Assembly (NCBI RefSeq): GCF_026410405.1
Contig: NZ_JAPMLN010000005.1
Coordinates: 62,001 to 126,000, forward strand
Reading direction: 5' to 3'
DNA: 64,000 nucleotides
Source: Marinicella gelatinilytica
GTDB taxonomy: Bacteria; Pseudomonadota; Gammaproteobacteria; Xanthomonadales; Marinicellaceae
Under the pieces are notes generated by a model that did no database searches, was not told where the DNA came from, and was given only the letters and a program-made list of their open reading frames with translations. The position numbers and the translations under genes were made by a program. Shown here in pieces: positions 18,551-26,415 of the stretch. Each line of letters starts with the position of its first letter. The first letter of the stretch is position 1.

Positions 18551-19132
18551 GTGAAACTTATTCAACAAAAGTTAGCTTACGAGCAACTATTAACACAACG
18601 ACCGCTATCAAGTATTGATTTATTGGTAATTCATTGCACTGAATTACCGGACTTATCCACTGCCCGCGAATTTGGTGAAAAAATCCTGTACCCCAGTGGC
18701 ACCGGTAACAGTGGCCATTTTTACATCGACCGCGATGGTAGCACGCAACAATGGGTAAGCTTAGATCGGATAGCGCATCATGTACAAGACCATAACCAAA
18801 ATAGTATTGGTATCGAATTGGTGAATTTAGGTCGTTTTCCTCACTGGTATCACAGTAGGCACCAAATACCCAGCGAACGCTACCCCAACTCTCAAATCAA
18901 CGCACTGATTAAGCTTATTAGCCATCTGAGTCGAGAACTGCCCAATTTAAAACATATTGTTGGCCATGAGGATTTAGATCAAAGTCGAGTCACTGCGGAT
19001 AATGATAGCCGTTTAACCGTGGCACGAAAGATTGATCCGGGCCCATTATTTCCGTGGCAAACTGTGATGGAAAATACCCGTTTAATTAATATTGGAACAC
19101 ATGCCAAAAATTATGACAAAACAACAAAATGA
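18551..19132 (+). CDS. ampD: N-acetyl-anhydromuramyl-L-alanine amidase AmpD
   Basis: Cytoplasmic amidase for recycled muropeptides, Amidase_2 fold. Zinc ligands appear as His in VIHCTELPDL (about 28), His in IVGHEDLDQSR (about 140) and Asp in ARKIDPGPLFPW (about 160). The start is a GTG with no clear Shine-Dalgarno. In other bacteria loss of AmpD induces AmpC beta-lactamase; no ampR/ampC lies here. The end overlaps the thioesterase gene. Confidence 0.93.
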   Translation: MKLIQQKLAYEQLLTQRPLSSIDLLVIHCTELPDLSTAREFGEKILYPSGTGNSGHFYIDRDGSTQQWVSLDRIAHHVQDHNQNSIGIELVNLGRFPHWYHSRHQIPSERYPNSQINALIKLISHLSRELPNLKHIVGHEDLDQSRVTADNDSRLTVARKIDPGPLFPWQTVMENTRLINIGTHAKNYDKTTK

Positions 19133-19994
19133 TATTATAAAACTTCTGCATTATTTTGATTTAGAAATTTTAGAAGTTAATTTATTTCGAGGTCAATCTC
19201 TGGACATTGGTACCGGACGTATTTTTGGCGGGCAAGTACTGGCTCAATCTTTAAAAGCTGCCTACTTAACCACAAACAATCATGAGGTCCATTCTTTACA
19301 TGCTTATTTTCTCCGTGAAGGGGATTGTGAAAAACCGGTTATTTTTGAGGTAGAGCGGGTACGAGACGGTCGAACTTTTAGTAACCGCAGAATATCCGCG
19401 ATTCAAAATGGTAAGGCCATCTTAATTATGTCATGCTCATTTCAAAAACACGAAACCGGTTTTGAACATCAAACACACATGCCGGATGTGCCGGGCCCCG
19501 ATGAACTCACTGAAAAAACCTTAATACCGATTGATAAAATACGTCAACTTTCACCAAGAATGCGCCGTACTTTAACCACCCAAGGTCCCTTTGAGTTTCG
19601 ATTTGTTAATGATGTGGACCCTTTTGATGAAACTCCGAAAGAACCCATTAAACGTATTTGGTTTCGAGCGCGATCACCCCTACCCGATGATCAAGTGATA
19701 CACCGGACTTTACTGACCTTTGTTTCAGATTATCATCTGGTATCGACCGCTACTCTGCCCCACGGCATTTCTTACCTAGATTCACGATTACAATTTGCCA
19801 GCTTGGATCATGCCATGTGGTTTCATCGACCTTTGAAAATTGATGACTGGCTACTTTACGATTGTGACAGCCCAAGTGCCTCAGAAGCCCGTGGGTTTGC
19901 CACCGGCCATGTGTTTGATATAAACGGTCAGTTGGTGGCTTCTACCGCACAACAAGGATTGATGCGCATGTGGGATAAAACTAAAGCCAGGTAA
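19101..19994 (+). CDS. tesB: Acyl-CoA thioesterase II
   Basis: Hydrolyses acyl-CoA to fatty acid and CoA; double hot-dog fold. The first hot-dog has GRIFGGQVLAQSL and HSLHAYFLREGD; the second has LLTFVSDYHLVST and TAQQGLMRMW, containing the Asp and Gln of the TesB catalytic triad. I use the ATG at 19101, preceded by GGAAC; a TTG at 19092 or an ATG at 19122 region (MTKQQNDI, at 19113) are alternatives. It overlaps ampD by about 30 bp. Confidence 0.92.
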   Translation: MPKIMTKQQNDIIKLLHYFDLEILEVNLFRGQSLDIGTGRIFGGQVLAQSLKAAYLTTNNHEVHSLHAYFLREGDCEKPVIFEVERVRDGRTFSNRRISAIQNGKAILIMSCSFQKHETGFEHQTHMPDVPGPDELTEKTLIPIDKIRQLSPRMRRTLTTQGPFEFRFVNDVDPFDETPKEPIKRIWFRARSPLPDDQVIHRTLLTFVSDYHLVSTATLPHGISYLDSRLQFASLDHAMWFHRPLKIDDWLLYDCDSPSASEARGFATGHVFDINGQLVASTAQQGLMRMWDKTKAR

Positions 19995-20002
19995 CACCCA
20001 TT

Positions 20003-20881
20003 ATGATTAGTCAGCGAATTAACTGGATTGAAGAAACAAAAAACCTGCTCAAAATTTTGCTTGGATCGGCACTTATGGCGGTCGCTATTTCCCTGTTTTT
20101 GGTACCTGCAAAAATCATCACAGGTGGCACCCCTGGCTTAGCCATGATCATCTATTTCCTCAGCGATATCTCAATGGGTGTGGCCATGTTATTGGTCAAC
20201 ATTCCATTACTTATTGCCGGTTTTCATTTTGTTGATTTAGGCTTTGCCATTCGAAGTATTATTACCATGATAATCACCGCAGTTTTAGTCGATGTGACAG
20301 CAGCTTTTGTACCCTTTCCGGAATTGCACAGCTTATTACTCTCCACGCTTTACGGCGGGATTTTAGCCGGTATCGGCATTGCTTTGGTGCTTAAAGCCCA
20401 AGCCTCTGCCGGCGGCACCTCCATTGTGGCACGTATTTTGAGTCAATATACCAGTATCAGACCGGCTCAAACAGTTTTGTTTATGGACTTAATGATATTG
20501 ATGGCAGTGGGCTTTATTTTTCGTAATATGGAGCAACTACTCTGGAGCATGATAAGTATATATGTCACTGCTCAGGTCATTGATAAATTATTAACCGGTG
20601 CGGTAAGTGAAAAAATTGTTCATATCGTCTCCGACCAATATCAAGCCATTAGTCAAGCCATTCAGCAACAACTACACCGCGACGGCACCTTGCTGCCGGG
20701 CACCAGTTTTGATCAACAACAAAACAAACAAATACTGTTTGTGGTGGTTCACGCCCGTCGCCTGCCGGCATTAAGAAAACTGGTTAAAACCATTGATCCC
20801 GAAGCCATTATGGTGGTCATTGAAGCTTCTGAAGTGTTGGGAAACAGCCGTCTGCGTGAAGGCTTAAAAAATACGCCGTAA
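20003..20881 (+). CDS. YitT family membrane protein (DUF161/DUF2179)
   Basis: Inner-membrane protein of unknown substrate. The 292 residues contain about five to six transmembrane helices in the first 200, beginning LLKILLGSALMAVAISLFLVP and including the glycine motif ITGGTPGLAMI. The soluble C-terminal DUF2179 domain (about 215-290) has GTLLPGTSFDQQQNKQILFVVV and KTIDPEAIMVVIEASEV. It is 8 bp after tesB, so the three plus-strand genes probably share a transcript. Confidence 0.85.
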   Translation: MISQRINWIEETKNLLKILLGSALMAVAISLFLVPAKIITGGTPGLAMIIYFLSDISMGVAMLLVNIPLLIAGFHFVDLGFAIRSIITMIITAVLVDVTAAFVPFPELHSLLLSTLYGGILAGIGIALVLKAQASAGGTSIVARILSQYTSIRPAQTVLFMDLMILMAVGFIFRNMEQLLWSMISIYVTAQVIDKLLTGAVSEKIVHIVSDQYQAISQAIQQQLHRDGTLLPGTSFDQQQNKQILFVVVHARRLPALRKLVKTIDPEAIMVVIEASEVLGNSRLREGLKNTP

Positions 20882-21051
20882 ATAGGTATACTAAGTCATT
20901 CGAATAAATAAAGTTCACCATAATCTTAAAACCATACCGACAACCTTTTATCAGAATGGTTGTAGTAGAACGCCAGGTGTCGCCTGACCATCAATGCAAA
21001 ATTCACACTAATAACACCCAACAACACAAACTTAAAAACCAAATCACCTTT
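20882..21051. other. Spacer between the YitT-type gene and the tRNA-Ser repeat
   Basis: No gene is seen. There is a short inverted repeat CAACC..GGTTG (20939-20963 region) and a small CAGG/CCTG hairpin near 20973. Either could be the 3' end of the ampD-tesB-yitT transcript, but neither has a U-tract. Confidence 0.4.
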
Positions 21052-21145
21052 CATTTAATAATCACTGTTCCATTTACCATCGAAAACAGGTAAAATCCAC
21101 AACCCTTGCGGTGAGGTGTCCGAGTGGTTGAAGGAGCACGCCTGG
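21052..21145 (+). repeat. Direct repeat copy 1: tRNA-Ser promoter plus 5' half
   Basis: This 94-bp segment matches 21449-21542 with a single mismatch (position 21059). It includes the same candidate promoter (TTCCAT, 17-bp spacer, TAAAAT) and the first 36 bases of the tRNA-Ser gene up to the anticodon. The two copies are 397 bp apart, suggesting a tandem duplication. Confidence 0.95.
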
Positions 21146-21168
21146 GGGTCGTTTAGACAATAACATCA

Positions 21169-21217
21169 AAAATCATTGCGGTTTAAATCCGGAGGATTTA
21201 AGAAGCGATGAATTTTC
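21169..21217 (+). repeat. Insert 1: nested hairpin with GGA loop
   Basis: Inside the anticodon-loop insert, TTAAATCC, loop GGA and GGATTTAA form an 8-bp stem. It is enclosed by an outer helix of 11 pairs out of 12 (AAAAATCATTGC against GCGATGAATTTT). The inner stem resembles the AAATAC..GTATTT hairpin of insert 2 but with different, still complementary, bases. Confidence 0.75.
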
Positions 21218-21259
21218 ACCTTAGCCTGTGTATAGGTTAATAGCTTATCGAGGGTTCGA

Positions 21260-21325
21260 AATTTTTGTCAGGAACAAAAATTGACGCCGCAGGCGCCCGA
21301 AGGGGCAAATACAGGACGTATTTGA
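21260..21325 (+). repeat. Insert 2: three small hairpins, two with AGGA loops
   Basis: The T-loop insert contains ATTTTTGT-CAGGA-ACAAAAAT (8-bp stem), a GC-rich palindromic middle (GCCGCAGGC, then GCCC-GAAG-GGGC) and CAAATAC-AGGAC-GTATTTG (7-bp stem). The last resembles the CsrA/RsmA target ACARGGAUGU. I cannot assign the element to a named repeat family. Confidence 0.75.
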
Positions 21326-21340
21326 TCCATCTCTCTCGAC

Positions 21341-21448
21341 ATAACTTTCATAGTTCATCAAGGAAAACTCCCTTAATAACGTTTACACTGACAGTCAAAA
21401 AAACTTGAATTGACTAAATTGTAACAAGTCTCAAATCAAAAGCCCTAA
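21341..21448. other. Spacer between the two tRNA-Ser copies
   Basis: AT-rich sequence without an open frame or clear hairpin. An 11-mer TTGAATTGACT here also occurs downstream of the intact tRNA near 21632, which may be a remnant of the same tandem duplication. Confidence 0.4.
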
Positions 21449-21542
21449 CATTTAACAATCACTGTTCCATTTACCATCGAAAACAGGTAAAATCCACAAC
21501 CCTTGCGGTGAGGTGTCCGAGTGGTTGAAGGAGCACGCCTGG
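21449..21542 (+). repeat. Direct repeat copy 2: promoter plus 5' half of intact tRNA-Ser
   Basis: This copy has the candidate promoter TTCCAT (21465-21470), a 17-bp spacer and TAAAAT (21488-21493), with the tRNA 5' end 13 bp further on. The preservation of the promoter in both copies means the interrupted copy is probably transcribed too. Confidence 0.9.
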
Positions 21543-21597
21543 AAAGTGTGTATAGGTTAATAGCTTATCGAGGGTTCGAATCCCTCTCTCACCGCCA
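21507..21597 (+). tRNA. tRNA-Ser(GGA)
   Basis: Type II tRNA with a long variable arm. The acceptor GGTGAGG pairs with TCTCACC (one G-U), followed by discriminator G and encoded CCA. The anticodon stem CACGC/GTGTG surrounds the loop CTGGAAA, giving anticodon GGA for UCC/UCU. The T-stem GAGGG/CCCTC flanks TTCGAAT. A small hairpin CTGCC-AAA-GGCAG just downstream (21606-21618) could be a weak terminator. Confidence 0.96.
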
Positions 21598-21670
21598 TTA
21601 AATTTCTGCCAAAGGCAGCTTATTGAATTGACTGTTCGAGAGATCGAGCATCTGATGCGATTTGACCATC

Positions 21671-22858
21671 CTATTCCGGCACCAGCAACCCTTTAGTCAT
21701 CGCACGAAAAAACGCCAGCTCTCTTAATTCTTCAAGCCCCAATCTCGGAAATTCCGCCTCCAACGCATGCACCGTTTTTAAAATCCTAAAGGCATCAAAC
21801 CACTCCAATACAAACTGTTGCCAGCGGTCATTTGTTTTGGTTTGTTTTAGGGTCTTTTCAATCAGCGGTTCGATATCCCAAAAATCATTGATAACTTGAT
21901 TATCCGGAATTCTTTGACTTTTAAAAAAATCACACAGTTGTTGATACCAGGTTTTTATTTCAACGAATATTAGTGGGTGATAAAAATGTATTGGTGAAGC
22001 GGATTCTTTTATTTTCAACAATCCGGGGCCGGTTCCAAAGGGAACACGTTCTGAAAACCTGGCTTGTATTTGAATAATGGGCTTTTTAGGCTGAGCGATC
22101 TTCCCTATTTTGGCCAACTTATTCAACAGGTAAAAATCCTCACCGCCGCTTCGAACCGGAAACCCCCGCACCTTGGCATAGGCTTCAGCCGCGATAACCA
22201 AACAACTACCCAATGGAACATAATCGTAAACCGTACCGATATAGCGCATCGCTTGTTGATAATAAGCCAATTTAAAATCATACAGCGCTTGTAAATGTTT
22301 TAGCTCAGTAGTATCCGTTATATGCTGAAACGGCAAACTTAAAGCCACGTAATTAGCCGCATTGTCAGTCACTGAAAAGTAGTTAGCCGGCAATTTCACA
22401 TCCGCATCGGTGCTGTAAATCCAAGGACTTTTGACAACACCAGAGTGAATCAATTTCAGAGCGGAGTCCGCGGCTATTTTTCGGGCTAAACCAACGCCTT
22501 GATTGTGATGAAAAGGTTGATCATTATAATTAAGCAACCACACATCATAAGCTGCAAATGACAAGAAATAGCCTTGTGTCAGCGGTTTGACGGTTTGGGC
22601 TTGTTGACACCATTCTGTGATTAAGCCTTGATTAGCTTGTCGCCATTGGTGGCTTTTCGGGTGATTATGCGGACGATTAATACAAGCGATGATTAAATAA
22701 CGCTGATCTTTAATAGCCTCGGTAAGTTGTTGCAAACTTTCAGAAACCTCGCCACAAATGGGTACGATTAGCACATGATGCCAATCTTGGTTACAGTTAC
22801 TCGGCAAATCAACGGCATGTCCGTAGTTAGCAAGGTAAGACTGAACGGAGGATTCCAC
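21671..22858 (-). CDS. Glycosyltransferase family 2-like protein
   Basis: Probably a GT-A fold sugar transferase of unknown substrate. The N-terminus has a strand VLIVPICGE (about 28-36), a DxD-like motif YSTDADVKLP (about 148-157) and an acceptor-side motif FPVRSGGEDFYLLNKLAKIG (about 232-251). There is no membrane helix or signal peptide. It is the last gene of the operon that starts with fumC, beginning at GTG 2 bp after the miaE stop. Why a glycosyltransferase would be tied to a tRNA hydroxylase is unknown. Confidence 0.75.
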   Translation of the reverse strand: MESSVQSYLANYGHAVDLPSNCNQDWHHVLIVPICGEVSESLQQLTEAIKDQRYLIIACINRPHNHPKSHQWRQANQGLITEWCQQAQTVKPLTQGYFLSFAAYDVWLLNYNDQPFHHNQGVGLARKIAADSALKLIHSGVVKSPWIYSTDADVKLPANYFSVTDNAANYVALSLPFQHITDTTELKHLQALYDFKLAYYQQAMRYIGTVYDYVPLGSCLVIAAEAYAKVRGFPVRSGGEDFYLLNKLAKIGKIAQPKKPIIQIQARFSERVPFGTGPGLLKIKESASPIHFYHPLIFVEIKTWYQQLCDFFKSQRIPDNQVINDFWDIEPLIEKTLKQTKTNDRWQQFVLEWFDAFRILKTVHALEAEFPRLGLEELRELAFFRAMTKGLLVPE

Positions 22859-22860
22859 CG

Positions 22861-23442
22861 TTAGTGAACGGCGGCTCTTAGCGGTAAGTTTTTAATTATC
22901 TCAGCTTCAGCATCCAACAGTTCATCCAATCGCGCCCTCACAACGTCTTCATCAAAGTACTGCAGAGCTAAATCCATGAATAAGGTGTAATGTCGATATT
23001 CTGCACGGGCCAAACGTTGATAAAAGTCTTTCAGTTTAGCCTCTTCAAGGGCTTCACCGATTAAATGAAAACGTTCATGCCCGCGTTTTTCAACAATACT
23101 AAAAATCAATAAACGGTCTAATAGATAGGCTTTTTTACCTTTGCCCATATGTTTTAATAAGGCTTTGATATATGGGTCTTTTTCATCATTATCCTGTTGC
23201 AACCCCTTAGCCAGCATAATTTTAATGACTTCTCGAAAATGGGCCATTTCTTCCATCGCCAAATCAATCATGCCGCGAATCAAATCCGGTTTATCCGGAT
23301 AATGCTGCACCATCGACATCGCCAGGGCCGCCGCTTTGCGTTCACAGGCGGCGTGGTCTTTTAAAAAGGCATCAAAATCAGATAAGGCCACTTTTACCCA
23401 TTCAGAAGATGTGTTGGCCCGCAATTCAAATTCATTGTTCAT
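22861..23442 (-). CDS. miaE: tRNA-(ms2io6A)-hydroxylase
   Basis: Non-heme diiron monooxygenase that hydroxylates the isopentenyl group of ms2i6A37 in tRNAs reading U-starting codons. The ferritin-like helices carry the iron ligands: CERKAAALAMSMVQHY (Glu), MEEMAHFREV (ExxH), EKRGHERF and EYRHYTLF. Length 193 matches the family. It lies 12 bp after a response regulator gene and in the same operon as fumC. Confidence 0.92.
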   Translation of the reverse strand: MNNEFELRANTSSEWVKVALSDFDAFLKDHAACERKAAALAMSMVQHYPDKPDLIRGMIDLAMEEMAHFREVIKIMLAKGLQQDNDEKDPYIKALLKHMGKGKKAYLLDRLLIFSIVEKRGHERFHLIGEALEEAKLKDFYQRLARAEYRHYTLFMDLALQYFDEDVVRARLDELLDAEAEIIKNLPLRAAVH

Positions 23443-23454
23443 ACTGTTAAATAA

Positions 23455-24096
23455 TTAAATTAATCCAAGCTCTAAGGCTTTTAGAACTGCTCGGGTGCGA
23501 TCCCTGACACCCAGTTTCGATAAAATATTAGAAACATGGTTTTTGACCGTTCCTTCGGCCACAAAAATTGAGTTGGCGATTTCTTTATTACTGTAACCAC
23601 CGGCCATTAATCGCAAAATTTCAGTTTCTCGATTAGTTAAAGGATCTGGCCGCTCTAAACTCATGAAGTCATTCTTTAAACCTTCCACATGCTGCATAAA
23701 TTTTTCAGTGATTTGTGGTCGGACAATGGTTTTACCGGCCGCCACTTGTTTAATACCATCCACCAGTTCTTCTAAAGGCACATCTTTCAATAAATAACCT
23801 TTGGCACCGGCTTTAACACCGGCGAGAATTAATTCCTCATCGTCAAAAGTGGTTAAAATGATGGTTGGTGGCAATTGGTTACTTTTAGCCAACTCGTGCA
23901 GTACATCTAATCCTGACATGCCGGGCATCCGCATATCCAATAAAACCACATCCGGCAATAGTTCAGGGATTAATTTTACGGCTTCCTGACCATTTTTTGC
24001 TTCACCAATAACTTCAATTTCATCGGCCAATTCCAATAAGGCTTGAACCCCTTGTCTCACTAAGTTTTGGTCATCAACCAATAATACTTTTATCAT
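23455..24096 (-). CDS. NarL/LuxR-family response regulator
   Basis: DNA-binding partner of the adjacent kinase. The receiver domain begins MIKVLLVDDQ, with phospho-acceptor Asp in DVVLLDMRMPG (about 54) and the conserved Lys in GYLLKDVP (about 104). The LuxR helix-turn-helix (about 148-205) has LTNRETEILRLMAGGYSNKE and GTVKNHVSNILSKLGV. The ATG at 24096 has GGGAG upstream and is preferred over a GTG at 24138, which would overlap the kinase gene. Confidence 0.93.
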   Translation of the reverse strand: MIKVLLVDDQNLVRQGVQALLELADEIEVIGEAKNGQEAVKLIPELLPDVVLLDMRMPGMSGLDVLHELAKSNQLPPTIILTTFDDEELILAGVKAGAKGYLLKDVPLEELVDGIKQVAAGKTIVRPQITEKFMQHVEGLKNDFMSLERPDPLTNRETEILRLMAGGYSNKEIANSIFVAEGTVKNHVSNILSKLGVRDRTRAVLKALELGLI

Positions 24097-24110
24097 AAGA
24101 ATACTCCCGT

Positions 24111-25235
24111 TTATATCGGAAAGGTTAGACGCACGCACGCGCCCTGTTGATCACTTATTTCAAATGTGCCATTCATAATAGCCACCCGCTCTTGAATGCC
24201 AGTTAAGCCATTGCCAAACTCTTTATTACCAAGACCACGACCATCATCTTTAACTGTCAGTAATAATTGATCCTCTTGCGAGGATAGCTTAACCCATAAT
24301 TGATGTGCTTTTGCATGTTTTAAGACATTGGTAATCAATTCCTGAGTACAGCGCAATATGGTTTGTGCCAGTCTGGGGTCTTCCACCAATAAATTTTCCG
24401 GGATGTCTTTATTAACCTTTAAACCCGGCAAATCCGACAACAGTTCATTAATGGCTTGGCCAAGATTAAGGGTGCCGCTTTGTCTAAATTGACCCACAAC
24501 TTCTCTTACATCTGCCAACAAAAGTCGCGCAATGGATTGCGACTTCTTCACATAACGCTGTGGTTTACCTTCTGTTAAATGACTGGCTGCCTCCAAATTT
24601 AATGTCAATGCCGTTAAATGATGGCCCACTAAATCGTGCAACTCACGTGAAATGCGTAACCGTTCGCTGATTCGCGAGCTGTCCGCCAATAACACCTGAG
24701 TGGCTTTTAATTCGGTATTTAACAACCTCAGTTGTTCTTTGTCATGCTGCTGTTTGAAGGCCACCAAAGAAATAATAAAAGAAAACACAGAAACACCCAA
24801 GTAGACAAAAAACAATACATATTGAAATGTCGGGTTATTTAATTCTGCGCCGATATAACCAAATTGGATACCAATCAATAAGTTATAAGCTGCCAACACC
24901 ACTAAACTGATGGCCACCGGGAATAACCAAGGTAACAAAACAGAGATAATCAAGGCATAAAAGATACCGGTGGCACTATCGGTCATGTGATTGATGACCA
25001 GCACAAAAAACACCATTAAGATTACCGCCAACCAGCCGCTGGCATTATAACGGCTATTTTTGAAGTTCAGCGTGGCCAGCCAAAAAACCAGACCGAAACT
25101 TATGTGCGCTAAACCATAAACCAAAAACGGTTTACTTATTCCTTCATAATGTAGTACTAAAGGAACCGACAGGCTGAGCCATATTATCAACCCAGCCAGT
25201 CTTATCAGTTGAATATGAGAATAGCGATATCCCAC
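24111..25235 (-). CDS. Sensor histidine kinase, HisKA_3 (DesK/NarX type)
   Basis: Membrane kinase with about five to six transmembrane helices in residues 10-155 and no periplasmic domain of note, so it may sense the membrane or a small molecule. A short coiled linker leads to the phospho-acceptor motif RISRELHDLVGHHLTALTLN (about 190-210). The ATPase domain has ELITNVLKHAKAHQL and DDGRGLGNKEFGNGLTGI. It starts at GTG directly after the stop of the upstream gene and is followed by its regulator after 14 bp. Confidence 0.9.
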   Translation of the reverse strand: MGYRYSHIQLIRLAGLIIWLSLSVPLVLHYEGISKPFLVYGLAHISFGLVFWLATLNFKNSRYNASGWLAVILMVFFVLVINHMTDSATGIFYALIISVLLPWLFPVAISLVVLAAYNLLIGIQFGYIGAELNNPTFQYVLFFVYLGVSVFSFIISLVAFKQQHDKEQLRLLNTELKATQVLLADSSRISERLRISRELHDLVGHHLTALTLNLEAASHLTEGKPQRYVKKSQSIARLLLADVREVVGQFRQSGTLNLGQAINELLSDLPGLKVNKDIPENLLVEDPRLAQTILRCTQELITNVLKHAKAHQLWVKLSSQEDQLLLTVKDDGRGLGNKEFGNGLTGIQERVAIMNGTFEISDQQGACVRLTFPI

Positions 25236-26414
25236 TTATTTAAGAACAAATTTCTGCGGACCTTTATGCTCTATGGCATGTTGAATATCGGTGTCTCCCT
25301 CTAACCAATAATAAGCGCTGCGGGAATTACCCAAAGGTCGTTCTACCAATACAGTCTGACCGGATACATACAAAATATCTTTTGATTTTAACTGGGATGC
25401 TTTAAGGCTGCTGTTAACACCTTTATTACGAATGTAATCACGACGCAATTGATCTTGAACATCATTATTATCAGTCACTGCCACAAAATTAAAAAAATCA
25501 TCATTTGGCGCATCCATTGGTTTAGTGGCAACATCAGTGTCAGTTGCTGGAGTGGCTGTTTTAACTGAATCATCAGTATAGGTAGCTGATTTCACATATT
25601 TACCACTGCCTTTTTCTATCAACTGATGCTTAACAGGATCATAGGCTTCGGCCATCCAATAATAAATCGCCACACCTCGGTTAACATAGCGTTTAACCAA
25701 AACAACTTCACCATCAACGTATAAGTCATCGGATTCAGTGATGTTGGTATAATTAATATTCTTATCAACTGTTTTACCTCGTGCATAACGCATTCTCAGG
25801 TTTTCTCTCACAGATTTGAGAGCCTCCTGTTCAGTTTGTTGTGTTGACGCTTCAGACTGTTCACGAATTTCTTCAGCAACTGTGGTTTCAGATACCGTAG
25901 CTGACTGTGAATCTTTGGCTTTAGTTGATTTTTTTTCAGTATGGCCATTGGTGGGTAATTCCAGCTCTATTTGACCAATGTCTTTTAGTAAATCATCTGT
26001 TTTGAAACTGCTGTTATCAAATTCCGGCGCTTCAATTTCAGTATCCATCTCGGGTTTTTCGATTACAACCTGTTTCTTTACAATACCCGGTTGTGAAACT
26101 TCTGTGGTGGTTGATTTGAGCGCCATACCCGGGGTCGCCGTAATGGCTATACTTTTGTAAAGAGAATCTTTAAAGTTAATTTGTACGTTTTTAGCACCGC
26201 CATCACTGAGAGCTGATCTGATTTTACCGTGCCAGTCTCTGGGTGCGGTAATTTTCAGGAGCCAATCATTGGACACAGCTTGGTCGCCAATTTTTTTCAT
26301 TTTTGTGACAAAATTCGGCATTTTATATTGGTCTTCAGTCATACCCCATGAAGGTAGTTCTTTAGCTGCCAAGCCGGTCGTTATAAATAAAGCCAATAGT
26401 AATATTTTTTTCAT
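25236..26414 (-). CDS. Secreted protein of unknown function with duplicated C-terminal domain
   Basis: Not recognised. The 392-residue product has a signal peptide (MKKILLLALFITTGLAA). A domain of about 100 residues is followed by a low-complexity acidic linker (about 120-205). Two similar repeats end the protein: one with DDLYVDGEVVLVKRYVNRG and AIYYWMAEAY, the other with DILYVSGQTVLVERPLG and SAYYWLEGD. Each repeat begins with R(Y/D)xRxKxV near its start. The ATG at 26414 has GGAG upstream. It is 1 bp after fumC and touches the kinase gene, so it may be a periplasmic accessory of that sensor. Confidence 0.8.
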   Translation of the reverse strand: MKKILLLALFITTGLAAKELPSWGMTEDQYKMPNFVTKMKKIGDQAVSNDWLLKITAPRDWHGKIRSALSDGGAKNVQINFKDSLYKSIAITATPGMALKSTTTEVSQPGIVKKQVVIEKPEMDTEIEAPEFDNSSFKTDDLLKDIGQIELELPTNGHTEKKSTKAKDSQSATVSETTVAEEIREQSEASTQQTEQEALKSVRENLRMRYARGKTVDKNINYTNITESDDLYVDGEVVLVKRYVNRGVAIYYWMAEAYDPVKHQLIEKGSGKYVKSATYTDDSVKTATPATDTDVATKPMDAPNDDFFNFVAVTDNNDVQDQLRRDYIRNKGVNSSLKASQLKSKDILYVSGQTVLVERPLGNSRSAYYWLEGDTDIQHAIEHKGPQKFVLK

Positions 26415-26415
26415 G

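Larger units (their letters stand above)
21110..21340 (+). pseudogene. tRNA-Ser copy interrupted in two loops
   Basis: The acceptor, D-arm and 5' anticodon arm (21110-21145) are identical to the intact tRNA-Ser. An 81-bp segment (21146-21226) then replaces four bases of the anticodon loop. The next 34 bases (21227-21260), covering the 3' anticodon arm, variable arm and 5' T-arm, are identical again. A 65-bp segment (21261-21325) splits the T loop after TTCGAA. The remaining T-arm and acceptor strand (TCCATCTCTCTCGAC) are degraded and no CCA is present. It cannot yield a working tRNA without unusual processing. Confidence 0.85.

Noticed and set aside
21146-21226. Group I intron in the tRNA-Ser anticodon loop
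   Set aside because: The position fits known bacterial tRNA introns, but the insert is only 81 nt, far shorter than group I introns (about 200 nt or more), and the T loop is also interrupted.
21052-21597. tRNA-Ser duplication as phage or island attachment sites
   Set aside because: No integrase or cargo lies between the copies, only about 100 bp of AT-rich spacer, and the repeats include the promoter and not just the tRNA 3' end used by integrases.
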